In this document: positions 1 through 4,990 of the stretch, piece after piece
Layout: each line of letters begins with the position of its first letter
How positions within the stretch are numbered: position 1 is the stretch's first letter
Assembly (NCBI GenBank): GCA_963991775.1
Contig: CAXDRM010000062.1
Span: 1 to 8,532 of the forward strand
Length of the DNA stretch: 8,532 bases
From: CAXDRM01 sp963991775
GTDB lineage: Bacteria > Pseudomonadota > Alphaproteobacteria > Rickettsiales > JABIRX01
Direction: 5' to 3'
Position numbers and translations under genes: made by a program
Notes under the pieces: model-generated
What the model saw: only the letters and a program-made list of their open reading frames with translations
Database searches by the model: none
Told to the model about the DNA's origin: nothing

Positions 1-324
1 GGAGGTGGTGGTGCAGCAGCTGCAGGGTCTAATGGTGTAGGTCCAGCTGGAGGATCTGGCGGTGCTGGTATAGCTTATGATATTACAGGTACAGAGATTT
101 ATTATGGAGCTGGAGGAGGAGGTCCCGGTGAATCTGGTGGTGGTACAGCTGGTTCTGGTGGATCAGATAGTGCAGGAGATGGTCAGATTTTTGGTAGTAC
201 TGATAGAGCTGGTCTTGATGCTACGGCTAATACTGGTAGTGGCGGTGGTGCTAATGGTTCATACACTGCAGAAGGAGGATCTGGTGGATCTGGAATAGTA
301 GTAGTGAGATATACTATCCCTTAG
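1..324 (+). CDS. 3' end of a glycine-rich repeat protein (5' end outside window)
   Basis: Frame 1 is open from the first base to a TAG at 322-324 and encodes 107 residues of low-complexity glycine/serine/alanine sequence with many GGG, GGSGG and GAGG runs. It ends in GGSGIVVVRYTIP. A glycine-rich body closing in a GIVVVRY-type beta strand is typical of glycine-rich domains in phage tail or fibre proteins and bacterial surface proteins. No catalytic motif is visible. The start lies upstream of the window, so full length, signal peptide and N-terminal domains are unknown. The tract ends about 80 bp before tRNA-Gln, and no terminator is obvious between them. The protein reading is supported by its persistence over the whole stretch and the sharp change in composition at the stop. 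Function, structural surface or fibre protein, is an inference. Confidence 0.7.
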   Translation, partial: GGGGAAAAGSNGVGPAGGSGGAGIAYDITGTEIYYGAGGGGPGESGGGTAGSGGSDSAGDGQIFGSTDRAGLDATANTGSGGGANGSYTAEGGSGGSGIVVVRYTIP

Positions 325-353
325 GAGGTGGTTTTGAAGTTTTTAATATCTTC

Positions 354-381
354 TTGAAAAATAGGTAAAACTCTTTATAAG
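354..381 (+). promoter_or_regulatory. Probable promoter of tRNA-Gln
   Basis: A TTGAAA -35-like hexamer (354-359) is followed after 16 bp by TATAAG (376-381). Transcription would start near 388, about 20 bp before the mature 5' end of the tRNA. Both hexamers match the sigma-70 consensus at most positions; AT-richness weakens the inference. Confidence 0.45.
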
Positions 382-407
382 GTTTTATCTCATTTGAGAT
401 TATTGAT

Positions 408-482
<75 letters not shown>

Positions 483-483
483 T

Positions 484-514
484 AAAAAGACCCGCCTTCT
501 TGGCGGGTTTTTTT
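484..514 (+). terminator. Rho-independent terminator of tRNA-Gln
   Basis: Perfect 6-bp GC stem CCCGCC (491-496) / GGCGGG (502-507) with loop TTCTT, followed by seven Ts (508-514) and preceded by an A-rich stretch. It begins two bases after the encoded CCA end. Confidence 0.9.
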
Positions 515-522
515 ATGGGTGT

Positions 523-668
523 GAGGAAGGCAGAGATGAGAATCTGCGCAGCAGGTTTGACGAGCGCAAGAAAATGATAAGATCATTTTTTTGCGTGAAG
601 CGGCGACCTCAGGGAGCCCGAAGGGTTGAAACACACGGAAAGTGTGTTTCGATCAATCCTGCCTCCTC
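523..668. repeat. Multi-hairpin palindromic element downstream of tRNA-Gln
   Basis: Outer arms GAGGAAGGCAG (523-533) and CTGCCTCCTC (659-668) are complementary apart from one bulged A. Inside lies a 14-bp hairpin, 565-578 paired with 582-595, with a 3-nt loop and one G-U pair. A second, perfect 9-bp hairpin pairs GAAACACAC (628-636) with GTGTGTTTC (642-650). The linkers include CCCGAAGGG (617-625). No convincing ORF runs through it. Just before the closing arm, the sequence from 648 resembles the T-arm 3' half of the neighbouring tRNA. It could be a dispersed palindromic repeat or a structured RNA; copy number elsewhere is unknown. Confidence 0.6.
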
Positions 669-678
669 TATTATTTAA

Positions 679-996
679 TTAATGTTTATTAAAAAATTCA
701 TTAATAATATTTGATGACTTATCTAGAGAGCTAATCAATTCAGAATTAAAAATTTTAAGAAGATTATAATATGAATGATGTAATGCTTCTATTTCCTTTT
801 GACAATGAGTAAATAATTCATTGGTATTTTTCATCTGTAATTTGAAAGAATCAATCTCAGCTCTTAGTTTTTTTATTTTATTATCCATAATATTTTGACC
901 TGTCTTAGTTACTAGAAAAACAGTCGCCAAAACTGGCGACTGGGATTCACAACCGCAACTAGACGGCATAGTGCTTTTAGGTATAACCTTGGACAT
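679..996 (-). CDS. Small hypothetical helical protein (105 aa, or 69 aa from the internal ATG at 888)
   Basis: I do not recognise this protein. From the ATG at 996 it has 105 residues. The N-terminal 36 are cysteine/serine/proline-containing (SSCGCESQSP). Residues 37-105, beginning MDNKIKKLRAEID, are charged, look alpha-helical and probably form a coiled coil, ending IINEFFNKH. Two starts are plausible. The ATG at 996 has a GGGGG Shine-Dalgarno-like run at 1005-1009, 8 nt upstream. The ATG at 888 begins the part that looks most like protein, but has only a weak AGG upstream. A terminator-like hairpin (921-942) lies inside the first 36 codons, so that part may be a leader peptide or leader RNA and not a true N-terminus. 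The last ten codons recur in inverted orientation at 1205-1234. No transmembrane segment or signal peptide is evident. Function is unknown. Confidence 0.45.
   Translation of the reverse strand: MSKVIPKSTMPSSCGCESQSPVLATVFLVTKTGQNIMDNKIKKLRAEIDSFKLQMKNTNELFTHCQKEIEALHHSYYNLLKIFNSELISSLDKSSNIINEFFNKH
916..942 (-). terminator. Intrinsic terminator or attenuator inside the small minus-strand gene
   Basis: Reading the minus strand, a perfect 9-bp GC-rich stem CAGTCGCCA / TGGCGACTG (942-934 with 929-921) with a 4-nt loop is followed directly by TTTTT (920-916). This is the form of a rho-independent terminator for leftward transcription. It falls between the likely promoter (1042-1069) and the internal ATG at 888, an attenuator-like position. 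On the plus strand there is no T-run, so it is directional. Confidence 0.6.
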
Positions 997-1098
997 AACA
1001 CTATCCCCCAGTCATAAGATAAACTAAGAGAATAAGTGATTTTATTATCGGTTTGCACTTATCATACAAAACGCTAGTTGTGGGTTGTGAGCCCACAG
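940..1098. repeat. Inverted repeat flanking the promoter and leader of the small minus-strand gene
   Basis: The segment 940-962 and the segment 1074-1098 are imperfect inverted copies sharing CTAGTTG, TTGTGA and CCCA blocks, with two 1-nt indels and a few substitutions. The left copy lies in the 5' part of the 105-codon frame, where it encodes SSCGCESQ. The right copy lies just upstream of the -35 region. The arms enclose 111 bp holding the promoter and ribosome-binding site. Confidence 0.5.
1042..1069 (-). promoter_or_regulatory. Possible leftward promoter for the small minus-strand gene
   Basis: On the minus strand, TTGTAT (1069-1064) and TAATAA (1047-1042) are separated by 16 bp. Transcription would start near 1035, about 40 nt before the ATG at 996. 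The Shine-Dalgarno-like GGGGG at 1005-1009 would lie in the leader. Confidence 0.35.
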
Positions 1099-1204
1099 GC
1101 ACAATATGACCTTTAATGGATTTTAACAACTGAAATTTTTTAAGGAAAAGGTAAAAGATTAGTAGATGGTAAACGTAATCTGACTGCGATCTTCGACTTT
1201 AAGC

Positions 1205-1234
1205 ATTATTAATGAGTTTTTCAATAAACATTAA
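1205..1234 (+). repeat. 30-bp inverted copy of the 3' end of the small minus-strand gene
   Basis: These 30 bp match the reverse complement of 679-708 at 28 positions. Read on the plus strand they encode IINEFFNKH and a stop, identical to the C-terminus of the minus-strand gene. Both differences are synonymous third-position changes (GAA/GAG, TTT/TTC). A stop lies seven codons upstream at 1181-1183, so no intact gene remains here. It is either a relic of a duplicated paralogue or one end of a repeat that supplied the 3' end of that gene. Confidence 0.65.
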
Positions 1235-1340
1235 ATATGGCCCCTCGGTAAAATTTTTGCCTTGCGTCAAAAATCACTCGGGAACCTAGTTTGTTAAAAT
1301 TTGATAAATTGTTGATGTATTTATAAAAATGATCGCAAAA
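1224..1340 (-). pseudogene. Possible remnant of an unknown coding region
   Basis: The minus strand is open for 39 codons between a TAG (1343-1341) and a TGA (1223-1221), with no ATG. The translation contains DHFYKYINNLSNF followed by RVIFDARQKFYRGAIFNVY, which has protein-like composition. The first half is encoded by the 45-nt direct repeat, so part of it recurs 144 bp away. I cannot assign a family. It may be a transposase or repeat-protein fragment, or an accident of repeat sequence. Confidence 0.25.
1295..1339. repeat. 45-nt perfect direct repeat, copy 1
   Basis: Identical over 45 nt to 1439-1483. It begins TAAAATTTGATAAATTG and ends GATCGCAAA. The two copies are 144 bp apart start to start, and the intervening 99 bp is not itself repeated. 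Confidence 0.9.
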
Positions 1341-1438
1341 CTATAAATAAAGATGGGTATTGGTATTATTAAAATCAGATTGTTATGTATGTATTTTTGT
1401 TGAGCGCAACTGTAAAAATTACGGAGTGTACTAGATAC

Positions 1439-1483
1439 TAAAATTTGATAAATTGTTGATGTATTTATAAAAATGATCGCAAA
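1439..1483. repeat. 45-nt perfect direct repeat, copy 2
   Basis: Second copy of the repeat at 1295-1339, with no mismatch. Flanks diverge immediately on both sides. It is followed within 17 bp by the branched palindrome starting at 1500. Confidence 0.9.
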
Positions 1484-1499
1484 TTAATAAATCGTGGAT

Positions 1500-1624
1500 G
1501 TAGGACTAGGAGACAATTCTTTCGAGCAACGGAACATACAAATAGTATTTGAGTAGCGCAGAAAGATTGTCGACGCAGCTTTGTTAAATCATTAATATTT
1601 TAAATGTTAATGATTTAATCCTAC
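1500..1624. repeat. Branched palindromic element downstream of nadK
   Basis: Short outer arms GTAGGA (1500-1505) / TCCTAC (1619-1624) enclose two hairpins. The first pairs 1512-1523 with 1561-1571 (11 bp with a bulged T) and encloses CAAATAGTATTTG. The second pairs TTAAATCATTAA (1584-1595) with TTAATGATTTAA (1607-1618), 12 bp perfect. The layout resembles the other large palindromes in this window. It ends about 30 bp beyond the nadK stop and might help end nadK transcription, but lacks a T-run. Confidence 0.5.
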
Positions 1625-1653
1625 GCCGCGAGAATTAAATTTGCGGTTATTTT

Positions 1654-2424
1654 TTAAGTGAATTGTTCGTTTAGAAGTTTATCTTCTAAAGGCTTAACAT
1701 GCTCAAATAGTAAAGTAGCTCTAATATTCTGAGCTTTAACTACTTTAACAGTTTTAACATTACGCACTTCTAAAGAATCGGCCACTGCACTTACTGGTCG
1801 TTTATCAGCAGCATTAACGATAAATTCGATGTGACTATTACCTGGCAATAAAGCGCCACGCCATTGACGCGGACGAAAAGGGCTAATAGGTGTAAGTGCT
1901 AATAAATCGCTGCAAAAAGGAATAATCGGACCTTTTACCGAGAAATTATAAGCGCTACTCCCAGCAGGCGTAGCTACTAAAACGCCGTCACCAACCAGGC
2001 CATTAATACGAATTTTGCCATCTATTTTGATACTGATATTAGTAGATTGACGAGTTTCTCTAAGTAATGATACTTCGTTAAAAGCGATAGCTTTAGTTTC
2101 TTCGCCTAAAATATCTTTGATCTCGACTTGTAAAGGAGTGATACTGGTTGGTTTAGCTTTGCTAATTTTTTCGAGAAGATTATCTTCACAAAAATCATTA
2201 AGTAAAAAGCCAATCGTGCCGCAATTCATGCCATAAAGAGGGATGTTTTTATGATGCAGCTCATGAATAGAATGTAACATGAAGCCATCACCACCTAAAA
2301 TGACAATCACTGTAACTGTTGCTTGTGGGTTAATCTCTAAGTCAATTAGCGGATATTTTTTGAGTAAGAGTTTTTTACCCTTTTGCGCTAAGTCTGTTTT
2401 ATCTGCCAGAAGGCCAATTTGCAC
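1654..2424 (-). CDS. nadK: NAD kinase
   Basis: Cytosolic ATP-dependent NAD+ kinase, which phosphorylates the 2'-OH of the adenosine ribose to make NADP+. At 256 residues it has the short form usual in alphaproteobacteria. The family signatures are present in order: GGDG (44-47) for the phosphate-binding loop and catalytic Asp, YGMNCGTIGFLL (64-75), FNEV (115-118) in the NAD-binding region, GDGVLVATPAGSSAY (145-159), and the LTPISPFRPR stretch (177-186). The start is a GTG at 2424; no in-frame ATG lies upstream, and the N-terminus MQIGLLADKTDLAQ aligns with the usual first beta strand and helix. Only a weak GAG is available as Shine-Dalgarno. It is divergent from trxB across 93 bp. NadK makes the NADP pool that TrxB uses after reduction, so the adjacency may be functional. 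Identification is firm. Confidence 0.95.
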   Translation of the reverse strand: MQIGLLADKTDLAQKGKKLLLKKYPLIDLEINPQATVTVIVILGGDGFMLHSIHELHHKNIPLYGMNCGTIGFLLNDFCEDNLLEKISKAKPTSITPLQVEIKDILGEETKAIAFNEVSLLRETRQSTNISIKIDGKIRINGLVGDGVLVATPAGSSAYNFSVKGPIIPFCSDLLALTPISPFRPRQWRGALLPGNSHIEFIVNAADKRPVSAVADSLEVRNVKTVKVVKAQNIRATLLFEHVKPLEDKLLNEQFT

Positions 2425-2456
2425 GTTATGCTCAATTAAAATTTATTAATTTAAAT

Positions 2457-2480
2457 ATTGGTTGAAATAGTTTCACCAAT
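2457..2480. promoter_or_regulatory. Dyad in the nadK-trxB divergent intergenic region
   Basis: ATTGG-T-TGAAA and TTTCA-CCAAT form a 10-bp inverted repeat around TAG, with one extra T in the left arm. It sits midway between two divergent starts and overlaps a TTGAAA that could be a rightward -35 (2462-2467). It could be an operator shared by both genes; no regulator is known from the window. Confidence 0.35.
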
Positions 2481-2517
2481 GCATATTTTATTTCATAATA
2501 ATTTATAAGTAAAATCA

Positions 2518-3456
2518 ATGGCAAAAAAATCTCACACTAAAGTATTAATTATCGGTTCAGGACCTGCAGGTTATAGTGCAGCAATCTATGCAGCAAGAGC
2601 AAGTTTAAAACCAATTTTAGTGGCAGGAAGTCAACCTGGTGGTCAGTTAACTATTACTACTGATGTTGAGAATTACCCTGGTTTTGCAGATACAATTCAA
2701 GGTCCATGGTTAATGGAGCAAATGGCTGGCCAAGCCGCAAAAGTAGGTACAGAGATTATTTATGATTTTATAAAATCAGTTAATTTAAAACAAAAGCCTT
2801 TTACCGCTATTGATAATTCTGGTAATGAATATAGTGCTGATTCAGTAATAATTGCTACTGGTGCGCAAGCTAAATGGTTAGGTTTAGAAAGTGAAAAAGC
2901 CTTTCAAGGTTTTGGTGTTTCAGGTTGTGCTACTTGTGATGGTTTTTTCTTTAGAGAGCAAGAAGTTATCGTTGTTGGTGGCGGTAATACAGCAGTTGAA
3001 GAAGCGCTTTATTTAACAAGTCATGCTAGCAAAGTTATTTTGGTACATCGTCGTGATAGTCTGCGTGCAGAGCAAATTCTGCAAGAGCGTTTACTCAATC
3101 ATGAAAAAATCGAAGTAATGTGGGATACAGTTTTAGAAGAGGTTATTGGTAAAGATAATCCTAAAGTAGTTACTGCTGCTAAATTAAAAAATATTAAAAC
3201 TAATGAAGTTGTTACTAGAGATATCCAAGGAATCTTCATTGCAATTGGGCATAAGCCAAATACAGATTTATTTGCTGGTCAGTTAGATATGGATGATGAA
3301 GGCTACATATTAACTGAAGCTGGTACCACTAAAACTAATCTTCCAGGTGTTTTTGCCTCTGGTGATGTGCAAGATAAAATTTATCGTCAAGCAATCACTG
3401 CAGCTGGAACTGGTTGTATGGCAGCTTTAGATGCAAATAATTTTGTAAATAGTTAG
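2518..3456 (+). CDS. trxB: Thioredoxin-disulfide reductase
   Basis: Cytosolic FAD flavoenzyme that passes electrons from NADPH to oxidised thioredoxin. The 312 residues match the low-molecular-weight bacterial class. Visible elements in order are the FAD-binding GSGPAGYSAAIYAAR (13-27), GGQLTITTDVENYPGF (41-56), the redox-active CATC at Cys137 and Cys140 followed by DGFFF, the NADPH-binding GGGNTAVEEA (154-163), HRRDSLRA (178-185) contacting the NADPH 2'-phosphate, and the C-terminal FAD motif with ASGDVQDKIYRQAITAAGTGC. All catalytic elements are intact. The ATG at 2518 gives the expected N-terminus; its Shine-Dalgarno sequence is poor. It is divergent from nadK, and no clear GC-rich terminator follows; only an all-A/T hairpin lies at 3593-3621. 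The main alternative family, ferredoxin-NADP reductase, lacks the CxxC and is excluded. Confidence 0.97.
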   Translation: MAKKSHTKVLIIGSGPAGYSAAIYAARASLKPILVAGSQPGGQLTITTDVENYPGFADTIQGPWLMEQMAGQAAKVGTEIIYDFIKSVNLKQKPFTAIDNSGNEYSADSVIIATGAQAKWLGLESEKAFQGFGVSGCATCDGFFFREQEVIVVGGGNTAVEEALYLTSHASKVILVHRRDSLRAEQILQERLLNHEKIEVMWDTVLEEVIGKDNPKVVTAAKLKNIKTNEVVTRDIQGIFIAIGHKPNTDLFAGQLDMDDEGYILTEAGTTKTNLPGVFASGDVQDKIYRQAITAAGTGCMAALDANNFVNS

Positions 3457-3592
3457 AAATTTTAGCAAATTTTCTTAAAAAAAGCCTAGTTTAAGCTAAA
3501 TTTACAAAATTTTTTTATTATAAGGTTAACTTGGCTAGATTCCCAGAAACCCTAGCTTTACCGTTATTTAAACCTCAGAAAATTTACTATAT
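3457..3592. other. trxB 3' flank, no gene seen
   Basis: AT-rich sequence without an ORF or a clear terminator. The only structure is a weak imperfect dyad around GCTAG (3533-3537) and CTAGC (3551-3555). Confidence 0.5.
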
Positions 3593-3621
3593 ATTCTAAA
3601 AAAAATCATTTTTTTTAGAAT
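3593..3621. promoter_or_regulatory. A/T hairpin and A-tracts directly upstream of a promoter
   Basis: A 13-bp stem, 3593-3605 paired with 3609-3621, with loop TCA contains an A8 tract and a T8 tract. It ends 7 bp before the -35 hexamer at 3628, so the tracts sit where an UP element would bind the RNA polymerase alpha subunit. It may also act as a weak trxB terminator. Confidence 0.45.
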
Positions 3622-3627
3622 TCCTTC

Positions 3628-3656
3628 TTGTTATGCGTGTGTTTTTTTGATATAAT
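3628..3656 (+). promoter_or_regulatory. Strong extended -10 promoter
   Basis: TTGTTA (3628-3633), a 17-bp spacer, and a perfect TATAAT (3651-3656) preceded by TGA, which supplies the TGN extended -10 element. Upstream A/T tracts could add UP-element activity. The predicted start is near 3663. It would drive the structured leader and the 290-aa gene at 3916. Confidence 0.7.
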
Positions 3657-3666
3657 ACAACCCAGC

Positions 3667-3763
3667 GTTGAATTAATCGCAAGCAAAAACTTAAGGTGGG
3701 TAGGTTTTTTCAAAGGGGGTGGCATTAATTCAACAGAGTTACTGCAAAATTTGCAGTAACTCT
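3667..3763 (+). other. Nested hairpins at the 5' end of the leader
   Basis: Starting about 4 nt after the predicted transcription start, GTTGAATTAAT (3667-3677) pairs perfectly with ATTAATTCAAC (3724-3734) around a 46-nt loop. Directly abutting it is a palindrome in which the 14 bases from 3735 pair with the 14 ending at 3763, with a single central A. No T-run follows, so neither is an obvious terminator. The pair could be a 5' stabilising structure or part of an RNA regulator. Confidence 0.55.
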
Positions 3764-3855
3764 CTAAAAGTGGGTACATAAAGGAGGTACTTAAAGGGGG
3801 TGAAATTCAAAGGAGGTTTTAAAGGAAGTGGAAGTCTAAAGGGGGTGGAAACTTT
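3691..3855 (+). repeat. Array of eight degenerate Shine-Dalgarno-like motifs
   Basis: Copies of a motif close to AAAGGGGGTGGAA or AAAGGAGGT begin at 3691, 3711, 3766, 3780, 3793, 3809, 3821 and 3838. The last six are spaced 12-17 nt. Two (3780, 3809) are exactly AAAGGAGGT, the full complement of the 16S rRNA anti-Shine-Dalgarno end. Three are AAAGGGGGT. No ATG occurs between the predicted transcription start and about 3882, so none serves a start codon at normal spacing. GGA triplets in several copies also resemble CsrA/RsmA sites. The array lies in the leader of the gene at 3916. Confidence 0.65.
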
Positions 3856-3915
3856 ACCTTATCATTTAAGTGATTAGAGGTAATGATATTAACTTATATG
3901 ATGATGAGGTAAGCG

Positions 3916-4788
3916 ATGAATGAAGAAATTACAACACAAAGTCTGGGTATTGAGTATAAAGATCCCAATTATCTATTTCAGATAATCAAATTTTCCAACA
4001 AATTTTTTAGAAGAGATAATTCCGGCTTACAAATAAAAAAGTTTTCTTCTGAGAATTATCACGAAATTTATTCTGCTATTGAGCAAGCTAGCAAAGGCGA
4101 AAGCTATTCTGCTTATATATTATTAAGTATTTGTGATGTGCCATATTTACTTTATGGTGGCATGGCCCACTCAAAATTGTTAGAAAAAGAAGATTTGGTC
4201 AAATATAAGCAGAAGGGCTATGATATAAATTTTCTTGGAGCAGGAGAATTAAAATATTTCCAAGGGTTGCTTATTGCTAATGATCGTTCTGGTAATTTTG
4301 CCGATTTGATGAAAAATTTTTCAGCAGAGCAAAAAGAAACGCAAAAAAATTTATTATTAGAAATTGCTGCCACATTTTATCCATTTAGTATCAGTAAAGA
4401 TCATACTAAGGTACTCACTTTCGGAGTTAGTGAGCGAAGATTAAAGGAATGTTTAGATTTTTATGAAGAAGATGTACAAAATTCTATAAAGGCTAAAGCA
4501 TTTTATAAGCATGACCAAACCGCAAGTAGTGAAACATTAAATGCAAATAGTTATAGGCCTTTTGTAACTAGCTTAGCTTTATCAAGTAAAACTGAAAAAT
4601 TATATCCTGAGCAGCAAGAAGTTAATGTGTTGACTAGAAGAGTTTCACCTAATAAGGCCATACCACAAAAAATTGATAGAGAAACTGAAAACAAGATTCA
4701 TGGTCTGCAGGAAAACAGAAGTTGGGTTGAGTTTTGTTTTCCATTTTGCTTTTCAGGGGTGCCGATTTCGCCAGAGTATAACATATAG
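3916..4788 (+). CDS. Orphan 290-aa protein of unknown function, possible host-directed effector
   Basis: I do not recognise a characterised family. The ATG at 3916 is supported by GAGGT (3906-3910) 5 nt upstream. There is no signal peptide or transmembrane segment, so export by the general secretory route is unlikely. Residues 78-130 contain the most family-like stretch: LLYGGMAHSKLL, then FLGAGELKYF (107-116), then ANDRSGNF (121-128). A GEL segment followed by N-x-SG-[HN]-[FY] reminds me of a conserved patch in uncharacterised proteins of Legionella-like and other host-associated bacteria; this is recollection, not a search. The C-terminus has an aromatic, cysteine-containing stretch FCFPFCFSG (273-281). 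It stands alone behind a long structured leader and converges on the sdhAF4-type gene 14 bp away. A secreted effector role is inference only. Confidence 0.8.
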   Translation: MNEEITTQSLGIEYKDPNYLFQIIKFSNKFFRRDNSGLQIKKFSSENYHEIYSAIEQASKGESYSAYILLSICDVPYLLYGGMAHSKLLEKEDLVKYKQKGYDINFLGAGELKYFQGLLIANDRSGNFADLMKNFSAEQKETQKNLLLEIAATFYPFSISKDHTKVLTFGVSERRLKECLDFYEEDVQNSIKAKAFYKHDQTASSETLNANSYRPFVTSLALSSKTEKLYPEQQEVNVLTRRVSPNKAIPQKIDRETENKIHGLQENRSWVEFCFPFCFSGVPISPEYNI

Positions 4789-4802
4789 CTCATATATATT
4801 TT

Positions 4803-4964
4803 TTAAAAATCTGAAACTCTACCCTTAAATTGCCAATCACCATAGCGAGTTGGTTCTGGTCCGCTAGCCCCACCAATTTCTTTCGGCACAATATTTTTAG
4901 CTTTAATTTTAAGAGCAGGATTTCTTTTAAATTTTATTTTGGTTTTTTTGAGTTTTTTTGGCAT
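4803..4964 (-). CDS. DUF1674 / SdhAF4-type succinate dehydrogenase assembly factor
   Basis: From the ATG at 4964 this encodes 53 residues with a lysine-rich N-terminus and the C-terminal signature GPEPTRYGDWQFKG followed by RVSDF. That signature (GPEPTRYGDWE.KGR..DF) defines DUF1674, the bacterial counterparts of mitochondrial SDHAF4, which binds flavinylated SdhA and helps assemble succinate dehydrogenase. It is cytosolic and soluble. A GTG at 5003 would add 13 residues but overlap the recO coding region and has no ribosome-binding site, so I prefer 4964. Either way it is divergent from recO with almost no promoter space, and its 3' end converges on the 290-aa gene. No sdh genes are in the window. 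Confidence 0.88.
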   Translation of the reverse strand: MPKKLKKTKIKFKRNPALKIKAKNIVPKEIGGASGPEPTRYGDWQFKGRVSDF

Positions 4965-4990
4965 ATTGATTTTGTCATAATCTTGCAAAA

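Larger units (their letters stand above)
1098..1653. other. Gene-free stretch of repeats and remnant reading frames
   Basis: No intact gene is visible on either strand. The stretch holds an inverted copy of the 3' end of the small minus-strand gene (1205-1234), a stopped 39-codon minus-strand frame (1224-1340), two copies of a 45-nt direct repeat (1295, 1439), and a branched palindrome (1500-1624). A plus-strand open stretch at about 1157-1204 (KRLVDGKRNLTAIFDF) is cut by stops on both sides. It looks like a junkyard of decayed or mobile sequence. Confidence 0.6.

Noticed and set aside
77..298. 73-codon valine/leucine-rich frame within the first 300 bases
   Set aside because: Out-of-frame shadow of the glycine-rich reading; GGN codons read as valine and leucine in the shifted frame.
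1241..1286. Palindrome around ATTTTTG...CAAAAAT with CTCGG on both sides
   Set aside because: Only a 7-bp inverted core; the CTCGG flanks are direct, not inverted, so it is not a convincing stem.
1295..1483. Two-unit CRISPR array from the 45-nt direct repeats
   Set aside because: The 99-bp interval is too long for a spacer, there are only two units, and no cas gene is present.
3691..3855. CRISPR array or retroelement polypurine tract
   Set aside because: Units are short, degenerate and irregularly spaced without unique spacers, so not CRISPR. No reverse transcriptase or LTR-like sequence is near, so a priming tract is unsupported.
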